Positions 8,582 to 9,185 of a stretch of 9,185 nucleotides of DNA are shown here, piece after piece; position 1 is the stretch's first letter; the number at the start of each line of letters is the position of its first letter. The DNA comes from an uncultured Oscillibacter sp. (lineage in GTDB: Bacteria > Bacillota > Clostridia > Oscillospirales > Oscillospiraceae). Made by a program: the position numbers and the translations under genes. Location of the stretch: contig CAOJHG010000052.1 of assembly GCA_948435975.1 (NCBI GenBank), positions 1 to 9,185 on the forward strand. Reading direction: 5' to 3'. The notes under the pieces are model-generated. The model had not been told where the DNA came from. It saw nothing but the letters and a program-made list of their open reading frames with translations, and did no database searches.

Positions 8582-8593
8582 TGTAAATTTACA
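8582..8593. promoter_or_regulatory. 12-bp palindrome just downstream of the mtlD transcription start
   Basis: TGTAAATTTACA is a perfect palindrome at about +12 to +24 of the predicted mtlD transcript, where a bound repressor would block elongation. It looks like the two outer halves of a catabolite-response element (TGTAAA and TTTACA) without the central CG pair. Operator function is inference. Confidence 0.45.
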
Positions 8594-8675
8594 GCTTTCT
8601 TCAGAAAAACAGGAAGGGGGAAAGGAGCCTCTGGAAAGCGGTAAATCTGCAAACGGAGTGAAAAGGAGGAGAAAC

Positions 8676-9185
8676 ATGAAAGAAGCGATAATGTTTGGGG
8701 CTGGCGGTATTGGCCGGGGATTTATCGGTGCGCTGCTGGAGAAGAGCGGCTGGCATGTGACCTTTGCCGACGTGGTAGAGCCGATCATCAATGAAATCAA
8801 CAGCCGCAAGCACTACACCGTTCATATTCTGGACCAGGTGTGCGAGGACTGGGAAATCTCCAATGTCAGCGCCGTACTTTCCACCGGTGAGGAGATCGTC
8901 CAATGTATCGCCGGCTGCGACCTGATTACTACAGCGGTAGGCCCCCTGGTGGCTCCCATCATTGCAAAGCCTATCGCTGCTGGCATCCGGGCCCGTATGG
9001 CTGCGGGAAACAAGTCTCCTATGAACGTGGTTTGCTGCGAGAACGGCTTGAGGACCACCACCCGGCTCAAGGGCTTCGTTTTTGAGAATCTCAGTGAGGA
9101 AGAGCAGGCCTTCGCTGATTCCAATGTAGGCTTTGCGGACTGCGCCGTAGACCGGATCTGCCCCAAGTCCTCGTTTGAGAATCCC
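8676..9185 (+). CDS. mtlD: Mannitol-1-phosphate 5-dehydrogenase, N-terminal part
   Basis: The first 170 codons of a gene cut by the window edge (family length about 380 aa). MtlD oxidises mannitol 1-phosphate to fructose 6-phosphate with NAD+ after uptake by a mannitol phosphotransferase system, or runs in reverse. The N-terminus has the nucleotide-binding signature FGAGGIGRGFIG (7-18) and the acidic end of the second strand, FADV (30-33). Further family blocks are LITTAVGP (87-94), NVVCCENGLR (117-126), and VGFADCAVDR (151-160). These match MtlD more closely than the related uronate reductases. AAAGGAGG (8662-8669) ends six bases before ATG 8676. It appears to start its own transcription unit. 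The catalytic lysine region and any adjoining transport genes lie beyond the window. Confidence 0.92.
   Translation, partial: MKEAIMFGAGGIGRGFIGALLEKSGWHVTFADVVEPIINEINSRKHYTVHILDQVCEDWEISNVSAVLSTGEEIVQCIAGCDLITTAVGPLVAPIIAKPIAAGIRARMAAGNKSPMNVVCCENGLRTTTRLKGFVFENLSEEEQAFADSNVGFADCAVDRICPKSSFENP

Noticed and set aside
8633..8646. A catabolite-response-like stretch (GGAAAGCGGTAAAT) in the mtlD leader
   Set aside because: Only the core resembles the consensus; the outer bases and half-site spacing do not fit.

Overview
The window reads as chromosomal DNA of a fairly GC-rich anaerobic Firmicute. Compact gene spacing, strong AGGAGG-type ribosome sites, sigma-A promoters and the sequence flavour of the F-ATPase subunits suggest Oscillospiraceae (Oscillibacter/Flavonifractor-like gut Clostridia). 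That placement is inference from protein flavour, not from a marker gene.

Layout. Bases 1-360 hold the likely terminator of an upstream gene, about 290 bases with no supportable gene, and a perfect-consensus promoter. Bases 442-6634 are one tightly packed F1Fo-ATP synthase operon on the + strand: a (atpB), c (atpE), b (atpF), a fused delta-alpha gene (atpA), gamma (atpG), beta (atpD) and epsilon (atpC), closed by a rho-independent terminator. No atpI-like gene precedes it here. Downstream and convergent (6763-7662, minus strand) is a secreted SH3-NlpC/P60 peptidoglycan endopeptidase with its own promoter and terminator. Then on the + strand come a diverged cytidylate-kinase-like gene (7928-8497) and the first 170 codons of a mannitol-1-phosphate 5-dehydrogenase gene (mtlD, from 8676, running off the edge) behind a strong promoter carrying two palindromes.

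The main point of interest is the ATP synthase stator. The usual separate delta gene (atpH) is absent. About 80 residues resembling the C-terminal, b-binding domain of delta are joined in frame to the N-terminus of alpha, while the delta N-terminal domain, which normally sits on the alpha3beta3 crown, is not encoded here. There is no room for it, because atpF overlaps the fused gene by 14 bases. Three alpha subunits per F1 would give three delta C-domains for a conventional single peripheral stalk, unless alpha is also made without the extension. The membrane sector is unusual too: subunit c has a cleavable signal peptide and a mixed ion-site signature (Glu-Thr-x3-Tyr but Met where Na+ rings have Gln/Glu), and subunit a has Ala and Leu where Asn and His/Glu normally follow the essential Arg. 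Catalytic motifs in alpha and beta are intact and epsilon keeps the ATP-sensing residues, so the enzyme looks functional.

The remaining genes are separate transcription units for wall remodelling, an uncertain nucleotide-kinase-like protein and hexitol metabolism. The intergenic regions before the endopeptidase and mtlD hold phased direct repeats and palindromes that look like operators.
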